A stretch of 64,000 nucleotides of DNA from Leptolyngbya sp. SIOISBB (GTDB taxonomy: Bacteria; Cyanobacteriota; Cyanobacteriia; Phormidesmidales; Phormidesmidaceae): contig JAAHII010000001.1 in the NCBI GenBank assembly GCA_010671905.1, positions 7,809,557 through 7,873,556 of the forward strand, given 5' to 3'. Numbering within the stretch: position 1 is the first letter of the stretch; every line of letters starts with the position of its first letter. The notes below the pieces were generated by a model. It was not told the DNA's origin. It did not search any database and was given only the letters and a program-made list of their open reading frames with translations. Below, piece after piece: positions 27,065 to 36,382 of the stretch. Both the position numbers and the translations under genes were made by a program.

Positions 27065-27534
27065 TTATGTCCATTCTTCAAATCTAGCGCCAGCGCCGGT
27101 AAAGGTAACCTCTCCACCTCCTTGCTCTTCAAATTAAACGTAGACGCAAAGAACCAAAGGCCCTCGACATCTTCTATCAGGAATATTGAAGTCTTCCTCA
27201 AGCACTCTGCCGGTATAGCTTAAGGGGCCGCTATCATAAATTCGACCAGAGCTAGCTCCACCCACAGCACTGTGAATCGTCACTCTCTTGATGATGGCGT
27301 GTTGATTAATATTCCCGCGCAAATAGGCATGATATTGGCTGGCATTATCGTCGTCTAATGTCGTTGCTGAAGGAATGGGAAAGTGAAACCAATTGGATGT
27401 GCCGCCTTTTTGGCGAATAATGGTTCCATAACCCGTTGGCCTCATATACAAGCCATTATCGTGCCCTGTATAAGCTTTGGTATATTCTGGGATGACGTTT
27501 ACTCCATGAACCCAAAACGAAAAGCGTCAGACAT
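27065..27534 (-). pseudogene. Decayed DUF6623-like gene
   Basis: The main readable part (27134-27511) encodes WVHGVNVIPEYTK, GYGTIIRQKGGTSNWFHFPI and RVLEEDFNIPD, resembling the small beta-rich family I know as DUF6623. Two lesions are visible. The natural start is the ATG at 27532-27534, with AGGTGG upstream, but its frame (MSDAFRF) meets the main frame only if one T is restored in the TTTT run near 27516. A TAA at 27134-27136 interrupts the C-terminus, after which FEEQGGGEVTFTGAGARFEE continues in the same frame to a TAA at 27065. Restoring one base and one codon gives a protein of about 156 residues. Family naming is from memory; the lesions are directly visible. Confidence 0.65.
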
Positions 27535-28047
27535 GATCCACCTCGCTCTTTTAAAAACAGTAATAAAAGAGAGTATTAATTTTTTACTTTCCGAGAATTT
27601 CGAGGTTTCTAAAAGGCATTAAAGTCTATATATTAATGTTATTTCTGAATTCATTCTTTGAGTAAAATCAGAAATAACAGGTGATTTTTCTTCATGTCCC
27701 TTGCAATTATTGAGAGTAAGTCTATTTAGGAGTAAAATTAGACTTGGTAGTTCTGAGAGCGACGATAAGGCAGTGAAATCTCATCCTTGGAAAGTGAGGA
27801 TTTTGAGTAGGTGATTGTTATTCCAGACTGCTTTGAGGTGCTTAGCTTTCTCACCTACTTCGATAGAGATCTTCGACGGAGCTTTTAGTCGGTATGCTCC
27901 TCGGTCTCGCCACATGATTGGGCTCTGGGGTGTCACTGCTAGTTCGCTACAACACCTACCTAGATAGCGACGTTTCATTCCTTTTTCCCGTCTGGAGAAT
28001 CACATCGAAATAGTTGCCCTTTTATTCCTTCGTTCCACCGTCACGTC
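27535..28047. other. Intergenic, no supported gene
   Basis: A minus-strand 65-codon frame at 27781-27978 has a regular look (CCSELAVTPQSPIMWRDRG), but its only Shine-Dalgarno-like sequence abuts the ATG. The region could also hold a structured RNA. The first 200 bases are A+T-rich and presumably hold the promoter of the decayed gene. Confidence 0.35.
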
Positions 28048-29256
28048 ATGGTTACTTCTGTCCTCCCCCAGAAAATTGGCATCCTCACCAGTGGCGGCGA
28101 CTGCCCTGGCCTCAATGCGGTGATTCGAGCCGTTATCAAATGTGCGACCCGGCGGGGGTGGGAGGTATATGGCATCCCTTATGGGACTCAGGGCCTCATT
28201 ACCCTAGAGCAAGGAAATTGCAACGGACAGGATCTACAGCTGCTGGAACACGGATTTGATCTACCTGGTTTGCTCCACGGCATCGATATTCTCCAGTTCC
28301 TTAGCGGGAGTATCCTGGGGGCTCTCAATAAAGGTGACCCCAGTAATCCGCTGATTGCCCAAGAAATTCTCAACGGTTATCAACAACTCAACTTAGATGC
28401 ACTCATCACCCTCGGAGGGGATGGTAGCCTCGACATTATTGACCGGCTGGCTCAGCAAGGCCACTGGAACTGGATTGCCATTCCCAAAACCATTGACAAC
28501 GATGTGCCTTATACCGAGCGCTGCTTAGGCTTTGATACCGCTGTCGATACGGTGACCCGGGCGCTCTATGATCTGACGTTCACAGCTGCTAGCCACAGTC
28601 GGATTATTGTCGTGCAGGTGATGGGGCGGGATGCCGGACATCTTGCTTTGCAGGCCGGTATTGCGGGTGGAGCCGATGTGATTTTGATTCCGGAACTGAC
28701 CCCCAGTCTGAATGATGGGGTGTTAAATGGCATTTGCCAGCATATTGTGCAACTCCGGCAGAGCGATCGCCAGTTTGCCCTAGTGGTCGTTGCCGAAGGG
28801 GTGCGTAATCAAAATGGCGTGAAGGAAAAATATATTGGCGATCTGCTGGCGGAGCAAATTCAGATGCAGGGTGCTCGACTCTGCCAGACAGGGCAGCCGG
28901 AATTTTGCCATCTTGAGCGATTAGAAACCCGCGCAACGACATTAGGCCATATCCAACGCAGTAGTCCCCCTTCTTCTTTTGATCGATTAATGGCAGCAGC
29001 CTTTGGCAAGAAGGCTGTCGATCTCATTGCGGCGCAAACCTACCAGCAATTGGTGATTTGGTCCCAAGGGCAGGTAGATAGCAAACCCCTTGATACCGTG
29101 ATGCCTTTGATTAGAAACCGCCACCAAGATCATCTTTGCCCCAACCCAGTTGAACCTGAGAACCCGTGGGTGCAAACGGCTCAGGACTTAGGTATTTACA
29201 TCGGCAAGTCAGCACAGGCTACTTCATCATCTGCCAGCGGAGGAGACTGCCAGTGA
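28048..29256 (+). CDS. pfkA: 6-phosphofructokinase, 402 aa
   Basis: Catalyses phosphorylation of fructose 6-phosphate in glycolysis. N-terminal phosphate loop LTSGGDCPGLNAVIRA, nucleotide motif LGGDGSLDI (Gly123 start), catalytic loop PKTIDNDVP (Lys147, Asp150, Asp152), and VVQVMGRDAGHLAL and VVAEG further on. Gly in GGDGS points to ATP use, while the Lys of PKTIDND is more usual in pyrophosphate-dependent enzymes. This mixture is common in non-E. coli-type ATP enzymes. The C-terminal 60 residues after LGHIQRSSPPSSFDR are longer than in E. coli. Stands alone; the start is the first ATG. Confidence 0.93.
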   Translation: MVTSVLPQKIGILTSGGDCPGLNAVIRAVIKCATRRGWEVYGIPYGTQGLITLEQGNCNGQDLQLLEHGFDLPGLLHGIDILQFLSGSILGALNKGDPSNPLIAQEILNGYQQLNLDALITLGGDGSLDIIDRLAQQGHWNWIAIPKTIDNDVPYTERCLGFDTAVDTVTRALYDLTFTAASHSRIIVVQVMGRDAGHLALQAGIAGGADVILIPELTPSLNDGVLNGICQHIVQLRQSDRQFALVVVAEGVRNQNGVKEKYIGDLLAEQIQMQGARLCQTGQPEFCHLERLETRATTLGHIQRSSPPSSFDRLMAAAFGKKAVDLIAAQTYQQLVIWSQGQVDSKPLDTVMPLIRNRHQDHLCPNPVEPENPWVQTAQDLGIYIGKSAQATSSSASGGDCQ

Positions 29257-29267
29257 AGGCAATACCC

Positions 29268-29334
29268 GTAGGGATGGGTTTGGTTGATGTTTGGTAAGCC
29301 TGACATTAAGGCTGCCAGCTAAACCCGTCCCTAC
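29268..29334. repeat. Imperfect 14-bp inverted repeat
   Basis: GTAGGGATGGGTTT (29268-29281) and AAACCCGTCCCTAC (29321-29334) differ from exact inversion at one position. This is the form of a common cyanobacterial dispersed hairpin repeat. It lies 12 bases after the pfkA stop and may act as its terminator. The remaining gap to 29579 shows nothing else. Confidence 0.6.
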
Positions 29335-29578
29335 AGAGGCAACCTTTTGGGAGTGAGATCGCTGGGATACAGCGAATATCCATCATGGCATCGAGCCGTT
29401 TCGTCGGCAGGCTGTCTCAACGGTCAAGAAGCTGATCTAATCAGACACGGTACTCATCAAGACCAATACGGCTCTAAAGTCCCGTTCTGATTTCTTCATG
29501 CCACTAGCCCATACTTCAGCTGATTAGTTGATTGATTGAGGTATTCTACAGGCAATCCCCTCATGTCATGAACAAGCG

Positions 29579-31402
29579 ATGCGAATCCTGCTGGTGGATG
29601 ATGACGAAGCGTTGATGGAGACCCTGGCAGAGAGTCTGATCAGACAGCGCTACGCGGTCGATATCGCAGCGAATGGCGAAATCGCTCAGGAATTTCAAGA
29701 TCTCTTTCCATACGATCTCGTTGTGTTGGATTGGCTGCTGCCCGACACGGAAGGCATTGCCCTCTGTCGGCAGTTTCGCCAGCAAGGGATGACCTGTCCG
29801 ATTTTGATGCTCACGGCAAAGGATGACAGTGCGGATAAAGTCCGAGCGCTGGATGCCGGTGCCGATGACTATGTGGTGAAGCCATTTAATTTTGAAGAAC
29901 TGTGCGCCCGCATTCGGGCCTTATTGCGTCGAGACAGTCCGGGGGCGACCTCGGTTTTGCAGTGGGGTGAGTTGAGCTTGAATCCCAGCACGTTTGAAGT
30001 GTTCTACGGCGAGCATCAGATTCACACGACGCCCAAAGAATATGCCCTGCTAGAGCTATTTCTACGGCATCCAACGCAAGTGTTTAGCCTCAACGCCATT
30101 ATTGACGATATCTGGTCATTTGAAGATCCGCCCAGTGGCGATGCGGTCAGAACGCACATTAAGGGACTACGCCAAAAGCTGAAAGCGGGTGGTGCGCCGA
30201 AAAACTTTATTGAAACCGTATATGGGTTAGGCTATCGTCTGCATCAATTAGATCTGGTAGATCTGGTAGATCTGGTCGAGCCGCCGCCCGAGTCTCGGGA
30301 TGTGTCGGAAATGCGGCCCCCCACGACAGCCGCCATGCAAGCAGCCGTGGCGCAAGCCTGGGAGACCCATCAGGAAATCATGCAGGAGCGGCTGCAGATT
30401 TTGGAGGCGATGGTGACGGCGGTGCAGGCAGATCAATTGAGTATAGATTTGCAGCAGCAAGGGCGATCGCAGGCCCATAAACTGGCGGGTTCCTTAGGTT
30501 GTTATGGCTTTGCCGAAGGGTCACGGATTGCCCGTGAGCTGGAGCGATTATTAGAGCTGGAAGCGCCCTTAGGTGACGAGCAAGCATCGCAAGTGGCTCA
30601 ACTGGTGCAAAATTTACGCCAGAGTTTGGTGGAGTCTCCGCTGGCAGCGGTTGAGGCGGCGATCGCCCCGACTCCGCAACTGTTAGTCGTGGGGGCCGAA
30701 CCGGCCTACAGTCAGGCGCTGGCGGTGGCAGCTGAAGCGATCAACATTCGCAGTATGGTGGCGGCGAACCTGAATCAGGCCCATGCCATGCTGCAGGCCC
30801 AACCACCGACGGTGGTTTTGCTCTGCCTAACTGAGGCGGATTTTGAGGCCGCAATGGGATTGCTAGCGGCGATCGCCCGTTGCTCAGATCAAATCCCCGT
30901 GTTGATCATGACGGACAGTCATGATTTTCAACAGCGGCTCCAGCTCGTGCGCCAGGGGGTTGAGCACCTACTCCCGACCTCAACTCCACCGCAGCAGGTC
31001 ATGGAAACCGTGCAACAGACCTTACAAGCAGACGACGCAGCGTTCAAGATTCTGGTCGTCGATGATGATGTTCAGATCTTGGCACTGCTCCGTACTCTGT
31101 TAGCTTCTTGGGGTATGCAACTGACCACATTGGCCGATCCGGCACAGCTTTGGGACAGCTTGGAGCAGGTGCAGCCAGATTTGTTGGTGCTGGATGTAGA
31201 AATGCCCGGAGCCAACGGTTTGGAACTGTGTCAGGCTTTGCGCACCGATGAGCAATGGCGACATTTGTCGATCTTATTCTTGACCGTGCATGAAGATGCT
31301 CAGACCCTGCAGCAGGCCTTCAACGTGGGGGCGGATGACTTCATCTATAAATCAACGATGGTGACCGAGTTGCCGAGGCGGATTCTCAAGCGATTGCAGT
31401 AG
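29579..31402 (+). CDS. Multidomain response regulator: REC, winged helix, HPt, degenerate REC, REC; 607 aa
   Basis: Domain order: residues 1-118 receiver (acidic cluster D7-D9, phospho-acceptor Asp51, Lys in VVKPF); about 125-235 OmpR-type winged-helix DNA-binding domain (TPKEYALLELFLRHP, YGLGYRLHQ); linker with a threefold LVD repeat; about 265-350 HPt domain with phospho-acceptor His300 in AHKLAGSLGCYGF; about 365-490 receiver-like but lacking the acceptor Asp (VVLLCLTEADF); about 495-607 full receiver (Asp539 in LVLDVEMPG, Lys in FIYKS). It can thus receive and relay phosphate and bind DNA. No kinase is adjacent on the same transcript, but a large sensor kinase lies 950 bases downstream. 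The TTG/ATG choice is not in doubt. Confidence 0.92.
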   Translation: MRILLVDDDEALMETLAESLIRQRYAVDIAANGEIAQEFQDLFPYDLVVLDWLLPDTEGIALCRQFRQQGMTCPILMLTAKDDSADKVRALDAGADDYVVKPFNFEELCARIRALLRRDSPGATSVLQWGELSLNPSTFEVFYGEHQIHTTPKEYALLELFLRHPTQVFSLNAIIDDIWSFEDPPSGDAVRTHIKGLRQKLKAGGAPKNFIETVYGLGYRLHQLDLVDLVDLVEPPPESRDVSEMRPPTTAAMQAAVAQAWETHQEIMQERLQILEAMVTAVQADQLSIDLQQQGRSQAHKLAGSLGCYGFAEGSRIARELERLLELEAPLGDEQASQVAQLVQNLRQSLVESPLAAVEAAIAPTPQLLVVGAEPAYSQALAVAAEAINIRSMVAANLNQAHAMLQAQPPTVVLLCLTEADFEAAMGLLAAIARCSDQIPVLIMTDSHDFQQRLQLVRQGVEHLLPTSTPPQQVMETVQQTLQADDAAFKILVVDDDVQILALLRTLLASWGMQLTTLADPAQLWDSLEQVQPDLLVLDVEMPGANGLELCQALRTDEQWRHLSILFLTVHEDAQTLQQAFNVGADDFIYKSTMVTELPRRILKRLQ

Positions 31403-31413
31403 TAGGTGTTTGT

Positions 31414-31450
31414 GGGTCTTGGGTTTTGGGTCTTGGGTTTTGGGTCTTGG
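31414..31450. repeat. Tandem 14-base repeat, 2.6 copies
   Basis: GGGTCTTGGGTTTT begins at 31414 and 31428, and a third partial copy begins at 31442, directly after the response-regulator stop. Simple repeats at gene ends are frequent in cyanobacteria. Confidence 0.85.
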
Positions 31451-31559
31451 CTTGAAGCAACTCAAAATTCAAAATTCAAAACTTTTCTCACCACCTCACC
31501 CACTTCCCCACCTCACCTACCCAACCGGCCTGATGTAGCTTCCGAACAGAGAGTCAACC

Positions 31560-31949
31560 TTACACCAGCGCTTGCGGACAATACCCTAACCCAGCGACAA
31601 ACTGCTTTTGAAAACAGTCCACCTCTTCAGGATTGGGTGCCCCATGAGATACGATCGCAACATGAAAGCGATTCATCACTTGGGTCAGCCCATCACCGGC
31701 ATCTAAATCGTGCAACGCCAACGCGAGGCTCGGGGTGGGATGATGCGGGATGCCATTTTCGTTGAGCACTGCCCAGCAATCATAACCGCGCTCAGGTTCG
31801 AGGTCGGGATGCAGTTTGAGATGGGTCACCCAGCGATCGTTCAAGAAAATAATCGTGACAGAAGCGACATGCTGTCTCATCTGGTGCCGCAGATAATGGA
31901 GTACCCTTTGCGTCAAACTGGCATTGGCAAAACAGTAGAGAAATTCCAT
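31560..31949 (-). CDS. Conserved-looking hypothetical protein, 129 aa
   Basis: I do not recognise the family. The frame starts MEFLYCFANASLTQRVLHYL and has AGGA nine bases before the ATG. It contains a soluble mixture of strands and helices (VASVTIIFLNDRWVTHLKL, CWAVLNENGIPHHPTP, MNRFHVAIVSHG) and looks like a folded alpha/beta protein rather than a random frame. There is no membrane segment. It lies between two plus-strand signalling genes, on the opposite strand. A plus-strand frame at 31710-32087 overlaps it and looks like its shadow. Confidence 0.6.
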   Translation of the reverse strand: MEFLYCFANASLTQRVLHYLRHQMRQHVASVTIIFLNDRWVTHLKLHPDLEPERGYDCWAVLNENGIPHHPTPSLALALHDLDAGDGLTQVMNRFHVAIVSHGAPNPEEVDCFQKQFVAGLGYCPQALV

Positions 31950-32354
31950 AGCGCTTATCCTGGAAGTTATGGTTTTACCTTAGGGAAAGAATCTGAGGGA
32001 GTTGTGAGGAATCTTGGCCTTGTTGGCGATGGATTAACTGGCCCGTGGAATTTAAACTATCGCCAGGAAAACAGTCCTGAGCTTTGATCAGAGCTAGAGC
32101 TGACACATCGGTTCCCCCCTTTCCCGGCCAGGGACTTTGACTCTGGTCTGCTCCAGAATGGGGAGTCGGAGGCTCAGACCTGAATCAACTGCATCAGTCC
32201 TATAGCAGAATTCGGAATGCGGAGGTCGGAATGCGGAATTGAAATGCTTGCCAGAGGCTGGTTTCAATTATCCAGGTCGACCTGATCAAATTGCGGCTTG
32301 TTATAGCAGTTTAATGATCTTGAAACGTTCGGTCGTGATCCAGGCTTACCCCTT
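31950..32354. other. Intergenic, short direct repeat only
   Basis: The 12-mer TCGGAATGCGGA occurs at 32212-32223 and again at 32226-32237, a cyanobacterial minisatellite type. No gene is seen. The promoters of the hypothetical gene and of the sensor kinase should lie here. Confidence 0.5.
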
Positions 32355-35300
32355 ATGACAGCAGCAAATTCATGGGTTTTTAAGCTTTTAAGTGTCGAAC
32401 ACATCCTGGATGATCATCCCCTCGTCGTGTCTCCAGTGACACCGGTAGAGAGGGTGATTGATCAGATGAGTCAGGCTGCAGGACAAGGCTGCGACTTGGC
32501 GATCATCGGGTCAGAGGAGCCGCTGTCTCACGCTAAAGATCAGTTCAATTGTGCGCTGATTATGCAGGACCAGCAGCTACTGGGCATTTTTACCGAGCGG
32601 GATGTGGTGCGGTTAGTCGCCGAGCAGATTGATCTAACCGCTGTGACCATGGCCGAGGTGATGACTCAGTCTCTGATCACCCTCAAGCGATCGGAAGCCC
32701 ACAGCGTTTTCACCGTGTTGGGGCTCATGAAGCAACATCGAATTCGCCAACTGCCCATCTTGGATGATACCGGAGCGTTACTGGGTCTTGTCACTCAAGC
32801 GAGTATCCGCCGCGCCCTGCAACCGTTCAACTTTCTTAAGCTTCGGCGGGTGGGGGAAGTCATGACCCGCCAAGTGATTCAGGCTGAAGGCTCAATAAGT
32901 CTGCTCGATTTGGCTCGACGCATGAACCAGCATCAAGTGAGTTGCATTGTGATTACCCAGCTCCAGCAGCAGGGCGGCGGGCAGTTGGCTGTGCCCGTTG
33001 GCATTGTGACCGAACGAGACATCGTGCAGTTTCGCGCCTTAGGGCTGTCGTTAGTGCAAACCCGAGCGCAAACCGTTATGAGTACGCCGCTATTTTTGAC
33101 GTACCCGCAAGATGCGCTGTGGGCTGCCCATCAAGAAATGCAGCGACGACACACGCGGCGTCTGGTCGTCGCGAATGAAGCTGGGGGACTCGCAGGGATT
33201 ATTACTCAGAGCAGCCTGCTGCAAATGCTTGATCCGATCGAGATGTTAGCTGAGATTGAACAACTCCAACAACTGAGTGAGGCCCAAAGCGCTGATCTGA
33301 ATGAGGCAAATCGCCAACTCCAAGAGACGAATCAAGCCCTGCAAGCAGAAATGACTGAGCGTCGGCGTTTGGAACTGGTTTTGCAAGATGCCTATCACTC
33401 CCTAGAGGAACGCTTTGGCATACAGGCGGCGCGACTCGTGAAAACTGACGAGGCGCTGCAGCAAGAAGTGCAGGAGCGACAACAAGTCCAAGCGCAGCTA
33501 GAACAGTTCTTTTCCTTGACCCCGAGTCTACTCTGCATTGCGGGGTTAGATGGTTATTTCAAGCGACTGAATCCCAGCTTCTCAAAGATTTTGGGGTATG
33601 CACCGGCTGAACTCTTGGCTAGCCCATTCCTGGACTTCGTGCATCCAGAAGATCGGGGCGCGACCCAGGCCGAAGTCGCGCGCTTGGCAGCCGGTGAGCT
33701 CACCATTGCTTTCGAAAACCGCTACCGCTGCCAAGATGGGAGTTACCGCTGGTTTAGTTGGTACGCCACCGCTTCCTTTGAGGAGGGCATGATTTATGCG
33801 GCCGCTCGCGATGCCACTGAGCAAAAGCAGTTAGAACAGGATCTGACCCAGGAACGCAACTTCATTGCTGCGGTGTTAGACACCGTGGGGGCATTGGTCG
33901 TGGTGCTCGATCGCACGGGTCAGATTGTGCGTTTCAACAAAACCTGTGAGCATATCTCGGGCTATCTAGCGGGTGAAGTGCAAGGGCAGGTCATTTGGGA
34001 GGTGTTGATTCCCCCTAAAGAGCAGGCTGCTATACAAGCCGTTTTTCAGCAAATCAGCCAGACCTCTTTGCTGACCCCCTATGAGAACGCTTGGCTCTGT
34101 AAGGATGGCACCCGTAAACTCATTAGTTGGACCAATACGCTTTTGAAAGATGCTGCAGGCACCGTTGAATATGTGATTGGTACAGGCATTGACGTCACGG
34201 AGCAGCGCCAAGCTGAACAGGCCCTAGCCCGGCAATATCAGCAGGCTCAACTACTGAGCGAAATCACCCGCCGCATTCGCGAGTCGCTGGAAATTGGTGA
34301 GATTTTACAAACCGCTGCTACGGAAGTGCGAGAACTGCTCGATTGCGATCGCGTTTTCATCATCGAGTTCGACTCGCCTACCACCGGCAAAGTCATTCAA
34401 GAGTCCCTGCGCCTCGGGGCAGAGTTGCCCTCTGCCTTATATCAGACGGTGGCAGGACACCAGCTGAGGCCAGAGGCTAGCGCCTCAACCTGTGCTTGTG
34501 CTGATCTACCCAGGGAATGTCCCTCGCCTGACAGCGCCACGTTTCTGAAGCGATGGGGGGCTCAGGCCTGTATCGAGATCGGGATTTACGTTGGTGAGCA
34601 GCCCTGGGGGTTGCTGACGGTGCTGCAGTGCGATCGCCCTCGGCAGTGGGAGGCATTTGAAATCGAGCTGTTACAGCAATTGGCCAATCAGATGGGTGTC
34701 GCCCTGGCCCAGGCCCAGTTGTTGAATGATCTGGAAGCGCAAGTGCAGCGGCGATCGCAACAGCTCATCCAGACCAACCAACAGTTACGCCAAGAAATTC
34801 AGGAGCGGGTGCAGACGGAAAATGCCTTGCGGGAAAGCCAGCAAAAGCTCGCCGGTATTTTAGACAACGCAGATGAAGCCATTATTTCGATCGATAGCCA
34901 GCAGCACATCGTCATGTATAACCAGGGGGCTGAGCAGATCTTCGGCTACTCCTTCGAGGAAGTTTACTGGCAGCCGTTAGATCTGTTGTTGCCAGCGGCC
35001 TTTCAACAGGTGCATCGCCAACATGTGCGCAACTTTGCCGCCTCTGAAGATACGTCCCGCCAAATGGTCAATCGCAGTCGAGATGTGCTGGGACGACGGA
35101 AAACTGGTGAAACCTTTCCGGCAGAAGCCTCCATCTCCAAGTTAAAAACCAACGATGGCCAACAGCTATTCACCGTCATTCTGAAAGATATTACGCAGCG
35201 CCGCCAAACCGAGGCTGCCCTCCGCCGAAGCGAAGAACAGTTGCGTCTCACCACCAATGCACTGCCCGCGCTGATTTGCTCTGTAGATACCGAACAACGC

Positions 35301-36269
35301 TATGTCTTCAACAATCGCACCTACGAAGACTGGTATCAGATACCCCTGCAAGATCTTCAAGGCCGCTGCCTTTGGGAGGTGATGGACGATGCCTACTATG
35401 CCCAAGCTCAACCCCATATTGAGGCGGCCCTAGCGGGACAGGAGGTCAGCTTTGAAGCCGAGTTGCTCACCCCAGACAGGCAGTCTCGGTATGTGCTCAC
35501 GACCTATATCCCCGAGATTGACGAACAAGACCATATCAAAGGCTTTTTTGGGTTGACGACTGATATTAGCGATCGCAAAGCTGCTGAACGAATGAAAGAC
35601 GAATTCGTCTCTATCGTGGGCCATGAACTGCGCACACCCCTCACCTCTATTCACGGCTCCTTAGTGCTGTTAGCGAGTAAACAGCTGGGTACTCTAACCC
35701 CCCAAGGTCAGGAATTTTTGGAGATTTCTCTCAAAAACACTCAGCGTCTCTCCCGCCTCATCAATGACGTCCTCGACTTAGAACGCATCGAATCGGGCCG
35801 AGTCACCATGTCCTTGCAGACGTGTCATCTGGGAGAGCTGATGCGGCAAGCCATCCAAGCCATGCAGTCGATGGCGGACGAGCACCACCTTCACATCGTC
35901 CTTGAGCCCGTCGAATGGATGGTTTGGGTCGATGCCGATCATATCCTTCAAGTTTTCACCAATCTGATTAGTAATGCCATCAAATTTTCCCCAGCCCACA
36001 CGACGGTCTCCCTAAAAGCGACCAAACGCGACCAGGACATCTTGATCCAGGTTCAGGATCAGGGCCGAGGGATTCCCGACGATAAGTTAGAAACAATTTT
36101 TGAGCGTTTTCAACAGGTCGATGCGTCCGATGCTCGTCTGTTGGGGGGCACCGGCTTGGGACTCGCCATTTGTAGAAATATCGTGCAGCGACATGGGGGT
36201 GAAATTTGGGCAGAAAGTACCCTGGGGACCGGAAGTACCTTTTGCTTTACGCTGCCCGATGCTCAGTAA
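32355..36269 (+). CDS. Sensor histidine kinase with CBS, PAS, GAF and PAS domains, 1304 aa
   Basis: Residues 10-300 hold two CBS pairs, seen as repeated LGIFTERDVVRLV, LLGLVTQASI, VGIVTERDIVQF and LAGIITQSSLLQ segments after MSQAAGQ-type helices; CBS pairs usually bind adenine nucleotides. A coiled coil (about 300-390) leads to two PAS domains (about 390-500 and 510-630), a GAF domain (about 640-800; no obvious bilin-binding Cys-His motif), another coiled coil, two more PAS domains (about 840-1070), a HisKA domain with phospho-acceptor His1090 (IVGHELRTPLTS) and an HATPase domain with the N box (LISNAIKFSP), G1 (QDQGRGIPDDKL) and G2 (GGTGLGLAI). No transmembrane helix: a cytosolic sensor. It could feed the response regulator upstream (29579), which is inference from proximity. 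Confidence 0.93.
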   Translation: MTAANSWVFKLLSVEHILDDHPLVVSPVTPVERVIDQMSQAAGQGCDLAIIGSEEPLSHAKDQFNCALIMQDQQLLGIFTERDVVRLVAEQIDLTAVTMAEVMTQSLITLKRSEAHSVFTVLGLMKQHRIRQLPILDDTGALLGLVTQASIRRALQPFNFLKLRRVGEVMTRQVIQAEGSISLLDLARRMNQHQVSCIVITQLQQQGGGQLAVPVGIVTERDIVQFRALGLSLVQTRAQTVMSTPLFLTYPQDALWAAHQEMQRRHTRRLVVANEAGGLAGIITQSSLLQMLDPIEMLAEIEQLQQLSEAQSADLNEANRQLQETNQALQAEMTERRRLELVLQDAYHSLEERFGIQAARLVKTDEALQQEVQERQQVQAQLEQFFSLTPSLLCIAGLDGYFKRLNPSFSKILGYAPAELLASPFLDFVHPEDRGATQAEVARLAAGELTIAFENRYRCQDGSYRWFSWYATASFEEGMIYAAARDATEQKQLEQDLTQERNFIAAVLDTVGALVVVLDRTGQIVRFNKTCEHISGYLAGEVQGQVIWEVLIPPKEQAAIQAVFQQISQTSLLTPYENAWLCKDGTRKLISWTNTLLKDAAGTVEYVIGTGIDVTEQRQAEQALARQYQQAQLLSEITRRIRESLEIGEILQTAATEVRELLDCDRVFIIEFDSPTTGKVIQESLRLGAELPSALYQTVAGHQLRPEASASTCACADLPRECPSPDSATFLKRWGAQACIEIGIYVGEQPWGLLTVLQCDRPRQWEAFEIELLQQLANQMGVALAQAQLLNDLEAQVQRRSQQLIQTNQQLRQEIQERVQTENALRESQQKLAGILDNADEAIISIDSQQHIVMYNQGAEQIFGYSFEEVYWQPLDLLLPAAFQQVHRQHVRNFAASEDTSRQMVNRSRDVLGRRKTGETFPAEASISKLKTNDGQQLFTVILKDITQRRQTEAALRRSEEQLRLTTNALPALICSVDTEQRYVFNNRTYEDWYQIPLQDLQGRCLWEVMDDAYYAQAQPHIEAALAGQEVSFEAELLTPDRQSRYVLTTYIPEIDEQDHIKGFFGLTTDISDRKAAERMKDEFVSIVGHELRTPLTSIHGSLVLLASKQLGTLTPQGQEFLEISLKNTQRLSRLINDVLDLERIESGRVTMSLQTCHLGELMRQAIQAMQSMADEHHLHIVLEPVEWMVWVDADHILQVFTNLISNAIKFSPAHTTVSLKATKRDQDILIQVQDQGRGIPDDKLETIFERFQQVDASDARLLGGTGLGLAICRNIVQRHGGEIWAESTLGTGSTFCFTLPDAQ

Positions 36270-36382
36270 GACAGGCGCAATAACATACTCTAGTCACCGT
36301 AAGAGCTCGACAGACTTCGCCAAAATCAACACAATATCTAGGCTGGGGAAGCCGGGCCGCTGCGACAGGGAATTGAGGTGAC

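Noticed and set aside
27781..27978. Minus-strand frame of 65 codons (CCSELAVTPQSPIMWRDRG)
   Set aside because: It looks somewhat protein-like, but the ribosome site abuts the ATG and I cannot confirm a family; could be a structured RNA or a repeat.
31710..32087. Plus-strand frame of 125 codons
   Set aside because: Antisense to the better supported minus-strand gene at 31560-31949 and without a ribosome site.
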